A stretch of DNA of 64,000 nucleotides from Actinacidiphila paucisporea (GCF_900142575.1 NZ_FRBI01000015.1:127159-191158); one strand, 5' to 3'; counted from the first letter of the stretch, positions 39,239-48,423 are shown. Made by a program: numbers and translations. Notes: generated by a model not told the origin, from the sequence alone.

Positions 39239-39370
39239 TGAGGCGTCAGATGGCCACCGTTTCAACTGGGCTTGTCTGCGTCCCTCTTGGCTTTGTACGT
39301 GGGGTCACGTAGGAGCGAATCGATTCGATACATCCTCCACCTTCATGGCGACGTCCTTACGGCGACGTCC
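39239..39370. promoter_or_regulatory. Distal operator CGAATCGATTCG and tandem repeat in the gap
   Basis: Upstream of the GH39-like promoter lies a perfect 12-bp palindrome CGAATCGATTCG at 39316-39327, about 129 bp centre to centre from the promoter operator. The same 12-mer occurs at 54483-54494. A 14-bp tandem repeat begins at 39347 and runs into the stop of the neighbouring gene. No gene is seen. Confidence 0.6.
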
Positions 39371-39384
39371 TTACGGCGACGTCT
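39347..39384. repeat. 14-bp tandem repeat across a stop codon
   Basis: GGCGACGTCCTTAC occurs at 39347-39360 and 39361-39374, with a third partial copy from 39375. The TAA stop of the 643-residue protein (39371-39373) lies in the second copy, so gain or loss of units would change the 3' end. Confidence 0.8.
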
Positions 39385-41302
39385 GCTCGGCGGGCTCGTC
39401 GAACGGCGAGCGGTAGGACGCTGCTCGGGTGCGCAGGTCGAGGCGGAGGATGAGGCGGACCGTGCTGGACCGGGGGAGGTCCACCCGCAGCCACGGCCCC
39501 CCGACCGGTGTCGACGCGGTCGTCACCGTCGGTGCGGTGTGTCCGTAGTCGTACAGGCCGCCGATCCAGGAAGGGTCCTCGCAGACGCTGTGGTCCACCG
39601 AGCGGATGGTGTGCTCGCTGAACGCGCCGGCCTGGACGATCACCGACCGCGCCGACTCCGGGTCGAGGTTCACCAGGTCGAGGACCGTGGCGTCCGGGTC
39701 GATGGCCGAGACCAGCGCCGCGACCCCGGGGGGAAGTCCCGGACGCCGGGCGGACGCGTCGTGATAACGCACCCGCGCCTGCTGCAGGCCGCCGTTGTAG
39801 ACCACCTGGGGGCCGCCCCAGGTGAGTTGGACCAGGGCTTCGGTGACCACCGGGTTGGACTGCTGCCACAGGTGGATGTCCGCCTCGGGCACCTCGGTGT
39901 CGCGGTACGCCGCCATCCGGGACAGCCGGTGCCGCACCTGGGCCTGGGCGGCGGCCAGGATCTTCTCCGGGTAGGCCGGGTCGTCGCCGGCCAGGAAGGC
40001 CAGCCAGGGTTCCTCGTGGCCGGCTTCCTCCTTGCTGCGGAAGGACCGGACCGTGCGCCAGTCGTACCCGGTGGCCGTGCGCAGGTGCTCGACGCGCGCC
40101 CGGTCCGCCTCGGAGGCCGTGTGGTGCCACAGGGCCGTCGGGACCGCCATCAGCATCGGGTTGTAGTCGAACCAGCCGTCGTCCCCGTACCGGAACGGCA
40201 CGTGGAGGGTGGGAGTCCGTACGTCGTCCGCCAGTTGGGGGATCCACTTGGACCGGATGCTGGAGTCGGCCTCGGTGAAGGCCATCACCTTGCCGTGCGA
40301 GATGATCTCGTCCAGCGCCGGACGGACCAGGTCCAGGTAGGAGTCGTCGCCGGTGGCGGTGGCTCCCGCGAGGGCGGCGACGATCGCGGCGTGGCCCACG
40401 CTGTACCAGCCGTGCGGCCAGGACCAGCCGTAGTGGCCGCCGTACCACCGTCCCTCCAGCAGCCCGCCGACGGTACCGTCCGGGGCGACGTTGTCCGGCA
40501 GGATCCCCCCGTTGGCCGCGGCGCGCTCACGCCATGCGCCCACGTATGCGGCGATCCAGTCCGCGTAGCGCTGCTCGCCGCTCAGGATCCAGGCGTTGAG
40601 GACGAGCCCGGCGGCGGCCAGGTTGACCGCGGTGTCGCCGGAGCCCATCCTGCGGCGCATCTCCTCGCCCAGGCGCGGGTCGGCGTCGAGCGGCGGCTGC
40701 TCCGTACCGGCGGCCGGGAGCCAGCCGAGCGGGTAGCCGTACATCTGCGCTTCCTTCGGGAGCCAGGGGTAGGCGTCGCCGTCGAACAGGCCGTCGCGCC
40801 CGGGGTCGCTGCCGTTGTGCGGCCGGCGGATGATGCGGTGCTCAGGGTCGTAGTTGCCGTATCCGGGGTCCACGTACAGGTCGGCGAAGCGGCGCGCGCG
40901 CCCGGCCCACCGGTCGGGGGCGGCCATGCACAGGAAGTACAGCAGCAGCAGGCTCTCGCCCTGGTGGAACCAGTCGTAGCCGCGTTCGTACTCGTCCTTG
41001 AGCATGCCCAGCTCGGTCAGCTGGCGGGTGACGCCCTCCCAGTGCCGCTCGGACTGCGCCAGCAGGTCGTCGGCTCCGCCCAGGAGGTAGAGCTGGGGCC
41101 AGTTGAAGAAGACCTCGTAGAAGTCGTCCACGCCGTCGCGGGAGGTCAGTTCACCGGTGTAGCGCAGCCGGCCGTCGGGCTCGGTGAAGTCGTCGGAGAA
41201 CCGGCGCCAGGCCCGGTCGAGCAGGTCGAACAGCTCGCGCTGCGCGAGCGCCCAGCCCGGCGGTTCGAGCAGCGGTACCGAGGCCGTGATGACGGGATGC
41301 AT
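39371..41302 (-). CDS. Uncharacterised 643-residue protein of a sugar ABC locus (possible alpha/alpha-barrel enzyme)
   Basis: I do not recognise the family. It has no signal peptide or transmembrane helix, so it is probably cytoplasmic. It is rich in Trp, Tyr, Asp and Glu, with helical repeats that fit an (alpha/alpha)6 barrel followed by a C-terminal beta domain (about 545-640). Motifs such as YDWFHQGES, GGHYGWSWPHGW and WFDYNP look like aromatic carbohydrate-binding clefts. The ATG at 41302 has GGAG 9 nt upstream. It follows the second ABC permease set in the same direction, behind a hairpin. A role as an intracellular glycosidase or lyase on the imported sugar is a guess. Confidence 0.75.
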   Translation of the reverse strand: MHPVITASVPLLEPPGWALAQRELFDLLDRAWRRFSDDFTEPDGRLRYTGELTSRDGVDDFYEVFFNWPQLYLLGGADDLLAQSERHWEGVTRQLTELGMLKDEYERGYDWFHQGESLLLLYFLCMAAPDRWAGRARRFADLYVDPGYGNYDPEHRIIRRPHNGSDPGRDGLFDGDAYPWLPKEAQMYGYPLGWLPAAGTEQPPLDADPRLGEEMRRRMGSGDTAVNLAAAGLVLNAWILSGEQRYADWIAAYVGAWRERAAANGGILPDNVAPDGTVGGLLEGRWYGGHYGWSWPHGWYSVGHAAIVAALAGATATGDDSYLDLVRPALDEIISHGKVMAFTEADSSIRSKWIPQLADDVRTPTLHVPFRYGDDGWFDYNPMLMAVPTALWHHTASEADRARVEHLRTATGYDWRTVRSFRSKEEAGHEEPWLAFLAGDDPAYPEKILAAAQAQVRHRLSRMAAYRDTEVPEADIHLWQQSNPVVTEALVQLTWGGPQVVYNGGLQQARVRYHDASARRPGLPPGVAALVSAIDPDATVLDLVNLDPESARSVIVQAGAFSEHTIRSVDHSVCEDPSWIGGLYDYGHTAPTVTTASTPVGGPWLRVDLPRSSTVRLILRLDLRTRAASYRSPFDEPAEQTSP

Positions 41303-41358
41303 CGGGAGGGGCTCCATTCGCGTTTCAGGCCCGGCCGCGCTCGGGCGCGACGACGCCC

Positions 41359-41385
41359 GCGCACCGGCCCGGCGGGCCGGTGCGC
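41359..41385 (-). terminator. Hairpin between ABC permease and the 643-residue protein gene
   Basis: A perfect 12-bp stem (41359-41370 / 41374-41385) with a 3-nt loop lies 30 nt past the permease stop. It would terminate or attenuate transcription into the downstream gene. Confidence 0.65.
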
Positions 41386-41414
41386 CGCGTGTCGCGCGGG
41401 GAGCGACCGGACGG

Positions 41415-42368
41415 TCAGTTCTTGGTCGCGCCGGCGAGCATGCCGGCGACCAGGAACCGCTGGGAGAACAGGAAGACGACCAGCACCGGGACGATCGCCA
41501 GCAACGTGGCCAGCGCCAGTTCGGGACGCTCGACCTGCAGCGTGCTCGCCGTCGGGTTGAACTGCGGTACGGAGTCCAGCAGCGTCCCCAGGCCGACCTG
41601 GACCGGGAACTGGTCGCTCTGCGGCAGCATGACGTAGGGCAGGTAGTAGTTGGTCCAGTTGGCGACGAAGCTGAAGAAGCCGACCAGGGCGACGACCGGC
41701 GCCGCCAGCGGCAGTGCCACCCGGCGGAAGACGCCGACCTCCGAGCAGCCGTCGAGCCGGGCCGCGTCCAGCAACTCCCGTGGCAGGGCGGTGCTGAAGT
41801 AGATGTAGGTCAGGTACACGCCGAACGGGTAGAAGGCGTACGGCAGGATGATCGACCACATCGAGCCGATCAGATGGACCGCGTTGACCTCCAGGAAGAG
41901 CGGCACGACCAGCGTGGCGTTCGGCATCAGCATCACCACCAGGGTGGCGACCAGCAGGGTGCGCCGGCCCCGGAACTCCGTCATCGCCATCGCGTAGCCG
42001 GCCGGCACCGCCACGCACAGGGTGATCACCAGCGCGAGGGAGGAGTAAACGGCCGAATTCCGCAGCCACATGAAGATCGCGTCGCCCTGGTAGGCGGTCA
42101 GGGCGTTCCAGTTGGCGTGCAGCGCCTGGAACGACCCGAAGGACAGCGGGTTGTCGTGCACCAGCTGGTCGTCGGTCTTGGTGGCCGCCAGCAGGAGCCA
42201 GAGCACCGGCAGCACGAAGAAGACCACGAACAGCAGGAGCACCAGCGCCGGCAGCGGGTTGGGGCGGCCGCGCGCGGAACGGCCGGGCCCGGTCCCGGCC
42301 GGCCGCTCCGATCCCGGCCGGCTGCCGGACGAGTGCGCGACCGCGGGCCGCTGGACGTCAGTCGGCAT
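41415..42368 (-). CDS. Sugar ABC transporter permease (MalG type), second system
   Basis: A 317-residue permease with a polar N-terminus of about 45 residues, six hydrophobic segments and the EAA-type loop LDAARLDGCSEVGVFRRVALPL. The ATG at 42368 lies 11 nt inside the upstream permease gene. It is the third gene of the second transporter. The substrate is not deducible; the adjacent FCD-type regulator hints at an acid sugar or oligosaccharide. Confidence 0.92.
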   Translation of the reverse strand: MPTDVQRPAVAHSSGSRPGSERPAGTGPGRSARGRPNPLPALVLLLFVVFFVLPVLWLLLAATKTDDQLVHDNPLSFGSFQALHANWNALTAYQGDAIFMWLRNSAVYSSLALVITLCVAVPAGYAMAMTEFRGRRTLLVATLVVMLMPNATLVVPLFLEVNAVHLIGSMWSIILPYAFYPFGVYLTYIYFSTALPRELLDAARLDGCSEVGVFRRVALPLAAPVVALVGFFSFVANWTNYYLPYVMLPQSDQFPVQVGLGTLLDSVPQFNPTASTLQVERPELALATLLAIVPVLVVFLFSQRFLVAGMLAGATKN

Positions 42369-43272
42369 CGAAGAACCCCGATCTGGCCACGAAGACACCT
42401 GCGACGACCAGTCCGACCAGCAGCAGTTCCACGGACACGGCGGCCGCGGTGTTGACGTCGTTGTTCTGGAAGGCGAAGTCGTACGCGAGCTGGTTGAGGG
42501 AGTAGTCCCGGCCGGCGACACCGACGCTCGCCTGGGACAGCAGTTGCGGCTCGACGAACAGCTGGGTGCCGCCGGCGAAGGCGAGGATGACCATGTAGAC
42601 GATCCACTTGCGCAGCAGCGGGATCTGGATCCGCCAGGCCGTCTGCCAGGCCCCGGCCCCGTCGATCCGCGCGGCTTCCAGCACGTCCTGCGAGATGTTG
42701 TTCAGCGCCCCGTACATCACCACGATCCAGCCGCCCGCCCCGGTCCAGAAGGCGATGAGGGTGAAGAGGATCGGCAGGTGCCCGGGCGCGATGACCTCGC
42801 CGAAGGTGTGGTAACCGAACGCCCGCAGCAGGAAGGCGACCGGGCTCACCGTGGGGTCGAGCACGAACAGCCACACCATGACGCTGGCCGCCCCGGCGAG
42901 CGCGCCGGGGACGTAGTACAGGAAGCGCAGGGCCCTGCCCACGCCCTGCTGCGCCAGGCGGTGCAGCAGGAGTGCGAGGCCGACGACGAGGACGACCAGC
43001 GACACCAGCCACCACAGCAGGTACAGGGCCACGTGCTCGACGGCGGGGGTGAAGCGGAAGTCGTCGACGGCGGTCGAGAAGTTGTACAGGCCGCTGAAGG
43101 TGCCGCCGCCGTTGGTGAAGGCGAAGTAGACCGCGTAGCCGGTCGGCACGAGCCCGAAAGCGACCAGCAGGACCGTGTAGGCGGCGACGAAGCCGTATCC
43201 GGCCCGGCCGGACCACAGCGTGCGGGTGCTCCGCGCCGGGGTCCGGCCGACCTGGGGGGACTGTGCCGTCAC
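42358..43272 (-). CDS. Sugar ABC transporter permease (MalF type), second system
   Basis: A 304-residue permease with six transmembrane segments and the EAA loop LEAARIDGAGAWQTAWRIQIPL. The GTG at 43272 overlaps the stop of the binding-protein gene (GTGA), and the 3' end overlaps the next permease by 11 nt, so the three genes are tightly coupled. No ATPase is present, as in the first system. Confidence 0.92.
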   Translation of the reverse strand: MTAQSPQVGRTPARSTRTLWSGRAGYGFVAAYTVLLVAFGLVPTGYAVYFAFTNGGGTFSGLYNFSTAVDDFRFTPAVEHVALYLLWWLVSLVVLVVGLALLLHRLAQQGVGRALRFLYYVPGALAGAASVMVWLFVLDPTVSPVAFLLRAFGYHTFGEVIAPGHLPILFTLIAFWTGAGGWIVVMYGALNNISQDVLEAARIDGAGAWQTAWRIQIPLLRKWIVYMVILAFAGGTQLFVEPQLLSQASVGVAGRDYSLNQLAYDFAFQNNDVNTAAAVSVELLLVGLVVAGVFVARSGFFDAD

Positions 43273-44639
43273 TGCGTCACCTTGTAGCCGGCGGCGCGGG
43301 CGTAGTTGGCGATCGCGGTCTGCCAGGCCGGCAGCAGGGAGGCGATCGTCTTGCCCGCCGTCAGCTTGGGAGTCACCGTGGCGGCCCAGACGGCCTCCTG
43401 GCTGAACTGGCCGTAGCCCCAGCCGGGCCAGACCTGCTCCGCCGCGGCCTGCAGGGGTGCGGAGATGTCGCCGGCGAAGTAGTCGGAGGCGGTCTGCTTG
43501 GCCAGCCAGTTCTTCGCCGCCGCGGTGTAGGCCGGGTAGCCGGGTGCGAGCTTGGCCTGGTAGTCGTCCGAGGTGGTCACCCAGGTGAGGAAGGCGGTGG
43601 CGGCCTTGAGGTTCGCGCTGTGGGCCGACACCAGCCACGTGCCGCCGCCCACGTTGCCCGCCGTGGTCCCGGCATCAGCGGACCACTTGGGCATCGGCGC
43701 GACCGCGACCTGGTGCGCCGGTGTCTTGAACGTCCCCTGGAACAGCGCACCGCCGAACCAGGAGGGGCCGGGCATCATGAGGATCTTGGCGGCCTGGTTC
43801 TTGTCGAAGTCCGAGCTGAAGACGCTGCTCATGGACATCGTCTTGTTCTTGATCAGGGTGTCGAGCAGCGAGGCCATACGCGTGCAGTCCGCGCCGGTGG
43901 TGTTGACCGTCACCGCCTTGGGCCCGGTGATCTGGTTGGCTCCGCACTTGCTCGGCCACATGTAGAGCTCGGGCGCCCAGGTGTCACCGGCCGATCCGAC
44001 CAGATAGCCGGGGTGTTCGGTGGCCACCTTCTGCCCGAGGACCTGATACTGCTCCCAGGTCTGCGGGACCTGGTAACCCCACTGCTTCATCAGCGGCGCG
44101 TTGTACCACAGCACGGTCTGGGCGAGGTCGTTGCGCAGGCAGTACAGCGTGCCGTCCACCGTACAGGGGGCGTTGGCGCCCTTGGCCCAGCCCGACAGCG
44201 TCGACTCCGGTATGAGGCCCTTGTTCAGCGGGGCGGTGAATCCGGCGTCGACCGCCCAGGTGGTCTCGTTGTTCTGGGAGCTGAACACCACATCCGGCCA
44301 GCCCTTGCGGGTGCGGTTGAACAGACTGACCTTCGTGCGCAGGTAGTTGGAGCCGTTGGCGTCCCCGTCGTAGCTGACGACGTTCATCTTCACGTCGGGG
44401 TGCTGCCGCTGGTAGAGCTTGGCGGCATCCATGCGTGAGGCGTCCACCCACACCGTCAGGGCGCCGCCCGTCTGCTTGACCGGGTGGAAGCCCTTCCCTG
44501 AACCGCTGCTACTGCCACCGCCCCCGCCGCACGCGGCGACCGTGACCAGCACCAGGGCGCCGGCCGCGGCCAGCAGGCCGGTGCGTCTGCGTGTTCCGCC
44601 CGGCGTGTGCGCGCCGACCGCGCGGACCTTGGCTGTCAT
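43269..44639 (-). CDS. Sugar ABC transporter substrate-binding lipoprotein, second system
   Basis: A 456-residue solute-binding protein. The signal peptide has lipobox VTVAAC (Cys37), a Gly/Ser tether, and a mature domain starting near ALTVWVDASRMDAAKLYQ. The ATG at 44639 has GGAG upstream. It is only generally similar to the first binding protein, so the two transporters probably take different sugars. It is divergent from the GntR/FCD gene at 44970, its likely regulator. Confidence 0.91.
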   Translation of the reverse strand: MTAKVRAVGAHTPGGTRRRTGLLAAAGALVLVTVAACGGGGGSSSGSGKGFHPVKQTGGALTVWVDASRMDAAKLYQRQHPDVKMNVVSYDGDANGSNYLRTKVSLFNRTRKGWPDVVFSSQNNETTWAVDAGFTAPLNKGLIPESTLSGWAKGANAPCTVDGTLYCLRNDLAQTVLWYNAPLMKQWGYQVPQTWEQYQVLGQKVATEHPGYLVGSAGDTWAPELYMWPSKCGANQITGPKAVTVNTTGADCTRMASLLDTLIKNKTMSMSSVFSSDFDKNQAAKILMMPGPSWFGGALFQGTFKTPAHQVAVAPMPKWSADAGTTAGNVGGGTWLVSAHSANLKAATAFLTWVTTSDDYQAKLAPGYPAYTAAAKNWLAKQTASDYFAGDISAPLQAAAEQVWPGWGYGQFSQEAVWAATVTPKLTAGKTIASLLPAWQTAIANYARAAGYKVTQ

Positions 44640-44969
44640 GAACAACTCCACTACGTCGTGGGACCCAACCGGGACGAAGCCGTCCTGACCTGACTGTTCA
44701 GGCGAAGCGGCGTGATGCTTTGGTCACACATAACAAGCTCCCGACCCGGGTGCCGTCAACAGGATGAGCATGGTTATTTTCCGGAATCCTTCCCGGAGAA
44801 GGCTTGAGAGTGGTCGATATAACCTGGTATTCCCCAGTACGCGAGGCCGAGGGCAGCAGAATAAGTCGTACACATATCGTCGTCAGGCGCGATCGATGTA
44901 AGCTGCGACATGACGTCGGACGGGTCGGGTGACCCGCGGCCGGCAACAGGAGACGAAGGAGGCGGGTCG
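44640..44969. promoter_or_regulatory. Divergent promoter region between binding protein and GntR regulator
   Basis: This 330-nt region, relatively AT-rich near 44765-44880, must hold both promoters. It contains CTGG-N6-CCAG at 44824-44837 and TCCGG-N8-CCGGA near 44780-44800, either of which could be the FCD regulator site. Neither is strong enough to assign. Confidence 0.4.
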
Positions 44970-45749
44970 TTGGACGACACCCCCGTGGTTGCGGCGACCG
45001 GCAGTTCCGCGTCTGTGCCGTCAGCGGAGCCGGACGCGGCGGCCTACCGCCCCGGCTACGAGCGGGTGGCCGAGGAGATCCTGCGGCTCATCGCCGAGTT
45101 GCAGCTCCAGCCGGGTGACCGGATGCCCACCGAGAACCAGCTGGCCTCGCGTCTGGGCACCAGCCGGACCGTGGTGCGTGAGGCGGTCAAGATCCTTTCG
45201 GCCATCGGGCGGATCCGCGCCCAGAAGGGCCGCGGCCTGTTCGTGGCGAACGACCAGGGCATGCTGGGCTCTTCGCTCTGGGGCAGCTTCTTCCTCCCCA
45301 CCGACCTCGAACACGTCTACCGGCTGTTCGAGTTCCGCCGGGTGCAGGAGGCCGCCGCCAGCCGGCTGGCGGCGACCCGCGCGACACCGGCGGACCTGCG
45401 CGCGATCGAGAAGGCGGCCGAGACCTGCCGGGAAGGCCATCTGACCGGCCGGCACGAACTGTTCGACCGTGGCGACGACGACTTCCACCTCTGCGTCGCC
45501 CAGGCCTCGCAGAATCCGTTCCTGGTGGACGCGGTCCGCGAGGCCCGGCGGCTGCAACGCCAGTCCAGCACCATCGGGTTGCACGGCACGGTCGGCGGCC
45601 ACGCCGAGGAGGCCGTGGCGGAACACGCGGCGATCTACCGTGCGATCAGGGACGGCGACCCCGAGGCGGCGGCGCTGGCGGCCACCGTCCACCTGGACCA
45701 GACGCTGGAGGACTACCGGCGCGAGATCCAGCGCCGCGTGTTCGGCTGA
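44970..45749 (+). CDS. GntR-family transcriptional regulator, FadR/FCD subfamily
   Basis: A 259-residue regulator: winged helix at about 30-95 (RMPTENQLASRLGTSRTVVREAVKIL) and an FCD effector domain at about 100-250 with candidate metal-binding residues in DDDFHLC, EEAVAEHAAIY and AATVHLDQ. I chose the TTG at 44970 because AAGGAGG lies 7 nt upstream; an ATG at 44910 lacks a ribosome binding site. It is divergent from the second sugar transporter and probably represses it. FCD effectors are often carboxylates or sugar acids. Confidence 0.88.
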   Translation: MDDTPVVAATGSSASVPSAEPDAAAYRPGYERVAEEILRLIAELQLQPGDRMPTENQLASRLGTSRTVVREAVKILSAIGRIRAQKGRGLFVANDQGMLGSSLWGSFFLPTDLEHVYRLFEFRRVQEAAASRLAATRATPADLRAIEKAAETCREGHLTGRHELFDRGDDDFHLCVAQASQNPFLVDAVREARRLQRQSSTIGLHGTVGGHAEEAVAEHAAIYRAIRDGDPEAAALAATVHLDQTLEDYRREIQRRVFG

Positions 45750-45793
45750 GCCGCGGCTCTCCGGCCGAACTCCTCGCCGGAGAACCGGTCCGC

Positions 45794-45903
45794 GAGTGCC
45801 GAAGAGCCGGCTCAAGAGTGCCGGAGAGCCGGCTCACGACCGCCGGAGTCCCGACGCCGCCTCAACCCCGGGAAGACCCGGAGCGAGGCGGCGTTCCCGT
45901 GTC
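45794..45903. terminator. Convergent terminator region with 22-bp direct repeats
   Basis: Between the GntR and beta-helix genes, two 22-bp direct repeats (45794-45815 and 45816-45837, 20 of 22 identical) each contain the palindrome GAGCCGGCTC. They are followed by a 9-bp stem CGCCGCCTC/GAGGCGGCG (45855-45863 / 45895-45903) enclosing a smaller hairpin. Together these look like a bidirectional terminator. Confidence 0.6.
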
Positions 45904-45944
45904 TCAGCGGCGGGGCGGCCGCTGAGAGGGCACGGTGGCGGGGC

Positions 45945-48353
45945 TCACCCGAGGGTCCACTGCTGGTTGCTCTGGCCGTTGCAGGTCCACAGCTCGACCA
46001 GGGCGCCGTTGGCGGTGGAGGCCGCGGACACGTCCAGGCACAGCCCGGACTGGACGCCGGTGACGGTGCCGTTGGAGTTGAGCGTCCACTGCTGGTTGCT
46101 CTGGCCGTTGCAGGTCCACACGGCCACCTTGGTGCCCGGGGTGGTGCCCTGGCCGCTGGCGTCCAGGCACATCTGGCTGCCACCGGTGTAGACCGTCAAC
46201 TGGCCGGACGAGGTGCGGGCGAAGGTCTGGTTGGCCGCGCCGGAGCAGTCCCAGATCTGCGTCTGTGTGCCCGGGGTGGTGGACGAGTTCGGGACGTCCA
46301 GGCACTTGCCCGCGCCCACCGCGTGCAGCGCCCCGCTGCCACTGCCGCCGCCGCTGCTGGTCACACCGGCCTGAGCGATGACCTGCTGGGCTCCGGACGG
46401 CCAGTTGGTGCCGCTGACCTGGACGTTTCCAGTCAGCACGTTGTTGTGCGGGGAGCCCGTGGAGACCTGCGTCGCACCTGAGTTGTACCAGTTGCCGGAG
46501 AAGGTGCTGTCGTTGGTGTTGTTCGACCCGCTGGCGTTGGTGAAGGCCCACACCCCGCTGTCCTGGACGACGTTGCTGCTGAGCGTCAGGTAGCGCGAAC
46601 CCTCGTCGAGATAGAGGCCGACGGTGTGCTGGTTGTCGTAGATGTAGTTGTGGTCGATGCTGCCACCGGGGTTGGCCGACAGGTTGTAGATGCTGCCGCC
46701 GTCGTGGAAGACCTTCTTGGTGCCGTGGACGAGGTTGTAGCTGACGACCGTGTTCTTCAGGGTCGTCGCGGTGGTGTAGACGGGCTGGTAGTTGTAGAGG
46801 CCGCGGTTGCGGTAGTCCTGGCTGCCGCCCGGGTCGTTCGCCCCCCAGCCCCAGCCGACGTCGATGCCGTCGTAGGCGAGGTTCGAGACCTCGTTGTGGG
46901 TGATGACGGCGTGCGTGACGTAGGTGGACAGGATGCCGGCCATGTCCTTGTAGTCCTCGGCGACCCCGCTGATCCGGTTGCCCTGGATGGTGATGTCCTG
47001 GTCGGTCATCGCGGCGTTGGAGGGGTGGTGAGCGTCGGGCTGCACGCCGCCGACCACGATCGCCGAGCCGGAGTCGTCGGAGAAGGTGCTGCCCGTGACG
47101 GTCACGGAGGACGCGCCGAGCCCGACTCCCGAGGCGTGGGCGTTGGCGTCGTTGCCGATGCCGAGGCCCACCTGGCCCAGGTGCGCGAAGGTGTCACCGG
47201 TGAAAGTGATGCCGCGGGCCGCGGAGACCTGCACCGCCGCCGGCACCTGGCTCCAGCTGTTGCGGGCCGCTTCGAACAGCTGGCAGCCGGACTGGCAGGA
47301 CGTCATGAAGTCGGAGGGCTGGGTGAAGGTGCGTCCCAGGAAGGCACCGCTCTGCTGGTCGGCGTAGCCGGTGGAGGTGCTGGGCTGCAGCCACGTGGTG
47401 TGCTGGAAGGAGATGCCGTTGACGGTGATGTCATGGGCGGGACTGCTGTAGCTTCCGCCGATCTGCAGCAGCGAGGTCAGCCGGGGCAGTTCGATGTCGT
47501 GGGATGTGGGCGACCATCCCGACGGCGCCTTGTAGTAGAGCTGTCCCGCCTGGGGGTCGAGGAACCACTGTCCGGCGGTCTTGAGGAAGGAGTAGGAGTT
47601 CTCCAGCTGCAGGCCGCCGCCGGCGAAGGGCTTCGCGAGGGTGTCGTAGCCCCAGTTGTTGTTGTTCCAGGCGGGCTGCTGCATCGTGACGGTGGTGCCG
47701 CTGATGCTCTGGACGGGGGCGTAGCGGTCGGTGAAGGAGTTCTGGCTCTCCAGTTCGATCCGGTTCTGCTGCGGCAGCGAGGCGAGGTAGTTCAGGGCCG
47801 GGTTGACGATGGTCATCCCGCTGCTGGTGATGTTCACGTCGCTGCGGGCGAGGGAGATCGCCGCCCGCGGTGCCAGGGCACCGTCCACGTACAGCTGCCG
47901 CGAGTCGGCTCCGCCGGGTACGGACGCGGAGTAGATGTTGTTCGACGCGTCCTTCACGGTCCAACCGGTCACCTGCTGTCCACCGGAGAGCACCGGGCTC
48001 TGGCCGGGGGCGGCCTGCCAGACCACCTGGTGGCCGTTGCTGCCCGAATCCGCGCTGCCGAGCACGAGCGGGGAGGACATGCGGTACGTGCCGCCGGCCA
48101 GCTGCACGACGATGTCGCCGCTCATGTTCCCGTCGATGGCCTCGACCGACGACTTGGCCTGGGTCACCGAGCAGGGGGCCGAGGCGGAACACGACGTACC
48201 ACTGCCGGTGGGTGAGACGTACAGGGTCGTCATGGTGGCCGCGTGCGAGGTCACAGCGGGTGCGGCGACGACCGCCCCGACGGCGAGGGCCGCGACGAGA
48301 GCCGCTCTCGGTGGTCGGCCGCGATCCGGCCGGCTGTGGCGGAGGAAGGTCAT
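45945..48353 (-). CDS. Secreted right-handed parallel beta-helix protein with CBM13
   Basis: An 802-residue secreted protein: signal peptide (about 1-38), an N-terminal segment starting YVSPTGSGTSCSASAPC typical of pectate-lyase-like beta-helix enzymes, a long run of beta-helix coils (about 150-660), and a ricin-type CBM13 (about 675-802). The overall plan resembles GH141/GH120-like glycosidases and related polysaccharide-active beta-helix proteins. Catalytic residues cannot be assigned by eye. It is flanked by hairpins on both sides and probably has its own transcript. An extracellular hemicellulose or pectin side-chain enzyme is the best guess. Confidence 0.78.
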   Translation of the reverse strand: MTFLRHSRPDRGRPPRAALVAALAVGAVVAAPAVTSHAATMTTLYVSPTGSGTSCSASAPCSVTQAKSSVEAIDGNMSGDIVVQLAGGTYRMSSPLVLGSADSGSNGHQVVWQAAPGQSPVLSGGQQVTGWTVKDASNNIYSASVPGGADSRQLYVDGALAPRAAISLARSDVNITSSGMTIVNPALNYLASLPQQNRIELESQNSFTDRYAPVQSISGTTVTMQQPAWNNNNWGYDTLAKPFAGGGLQLENSYSFLKTAGQWFLDPQAGQLYYKAPSGWSPTSHDIELPRLTSLLQIGGSYSSPAHDITVNGISFQHTTWLQPSTSTGYADQQSGAFLGRTFTQPSDFMTSCQSGCQLFEAARNSWSQVPAAVQVSAARGITFTGDTFAHLGQVGLGIGNDANAHASGVGLGASSVTVTGSTFSDDSGSAIVVGGVQPDAHHPSNAAMTDQDITIQGNRISGVAEDYKDMAGILSTYVTHAVITHNEVSNLAYDGIDVGWGWGANDPGGSQDYRNRGLYNYQPVYTTATTLKNTVVSYNLVHGTKKVFHDGGSIYNLSANPGGSIDHNYIYDNQHTVGLYLDEGSRYLTLSSNVVQDSGVWAFTNASGSNNTNDSTFSGNWYNSGATQVSTGSPHNNVLTGNVQVSGTNWPSGAQQVIAQAGVTSSGGGSGSGALHAVGAGKCLDVPNSSTTPGTQTQIWDCSGAANQTFARTSSGQLTVYTGGSQMCLDASGQGTTPGTKVAVWTCNGQSNQQWTLNSNGTVTGVQSGLCLDVSAASTANGALVELWTCNGQSNQQWTLG

Positions 48354-48395
48354 GGTCTGCTCTCTTTCTGCGTCGTGGAGTGCGGGTCCGGGGGA

Positions 48396-48423
48396 GCGGC
48401 GCCCCGACCGGTCGGGGCGCCGC
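48396..48423 (-). terminator. Terminator downstream of the first GH54 gene
   Basis: A perfect 28-bp loopless palindrome centred on ACCGGT (14-bp arms) lies 75 nt past the stop of 48498-50036 and just upstream of the beta-helix gene. Confidence 0.65.
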
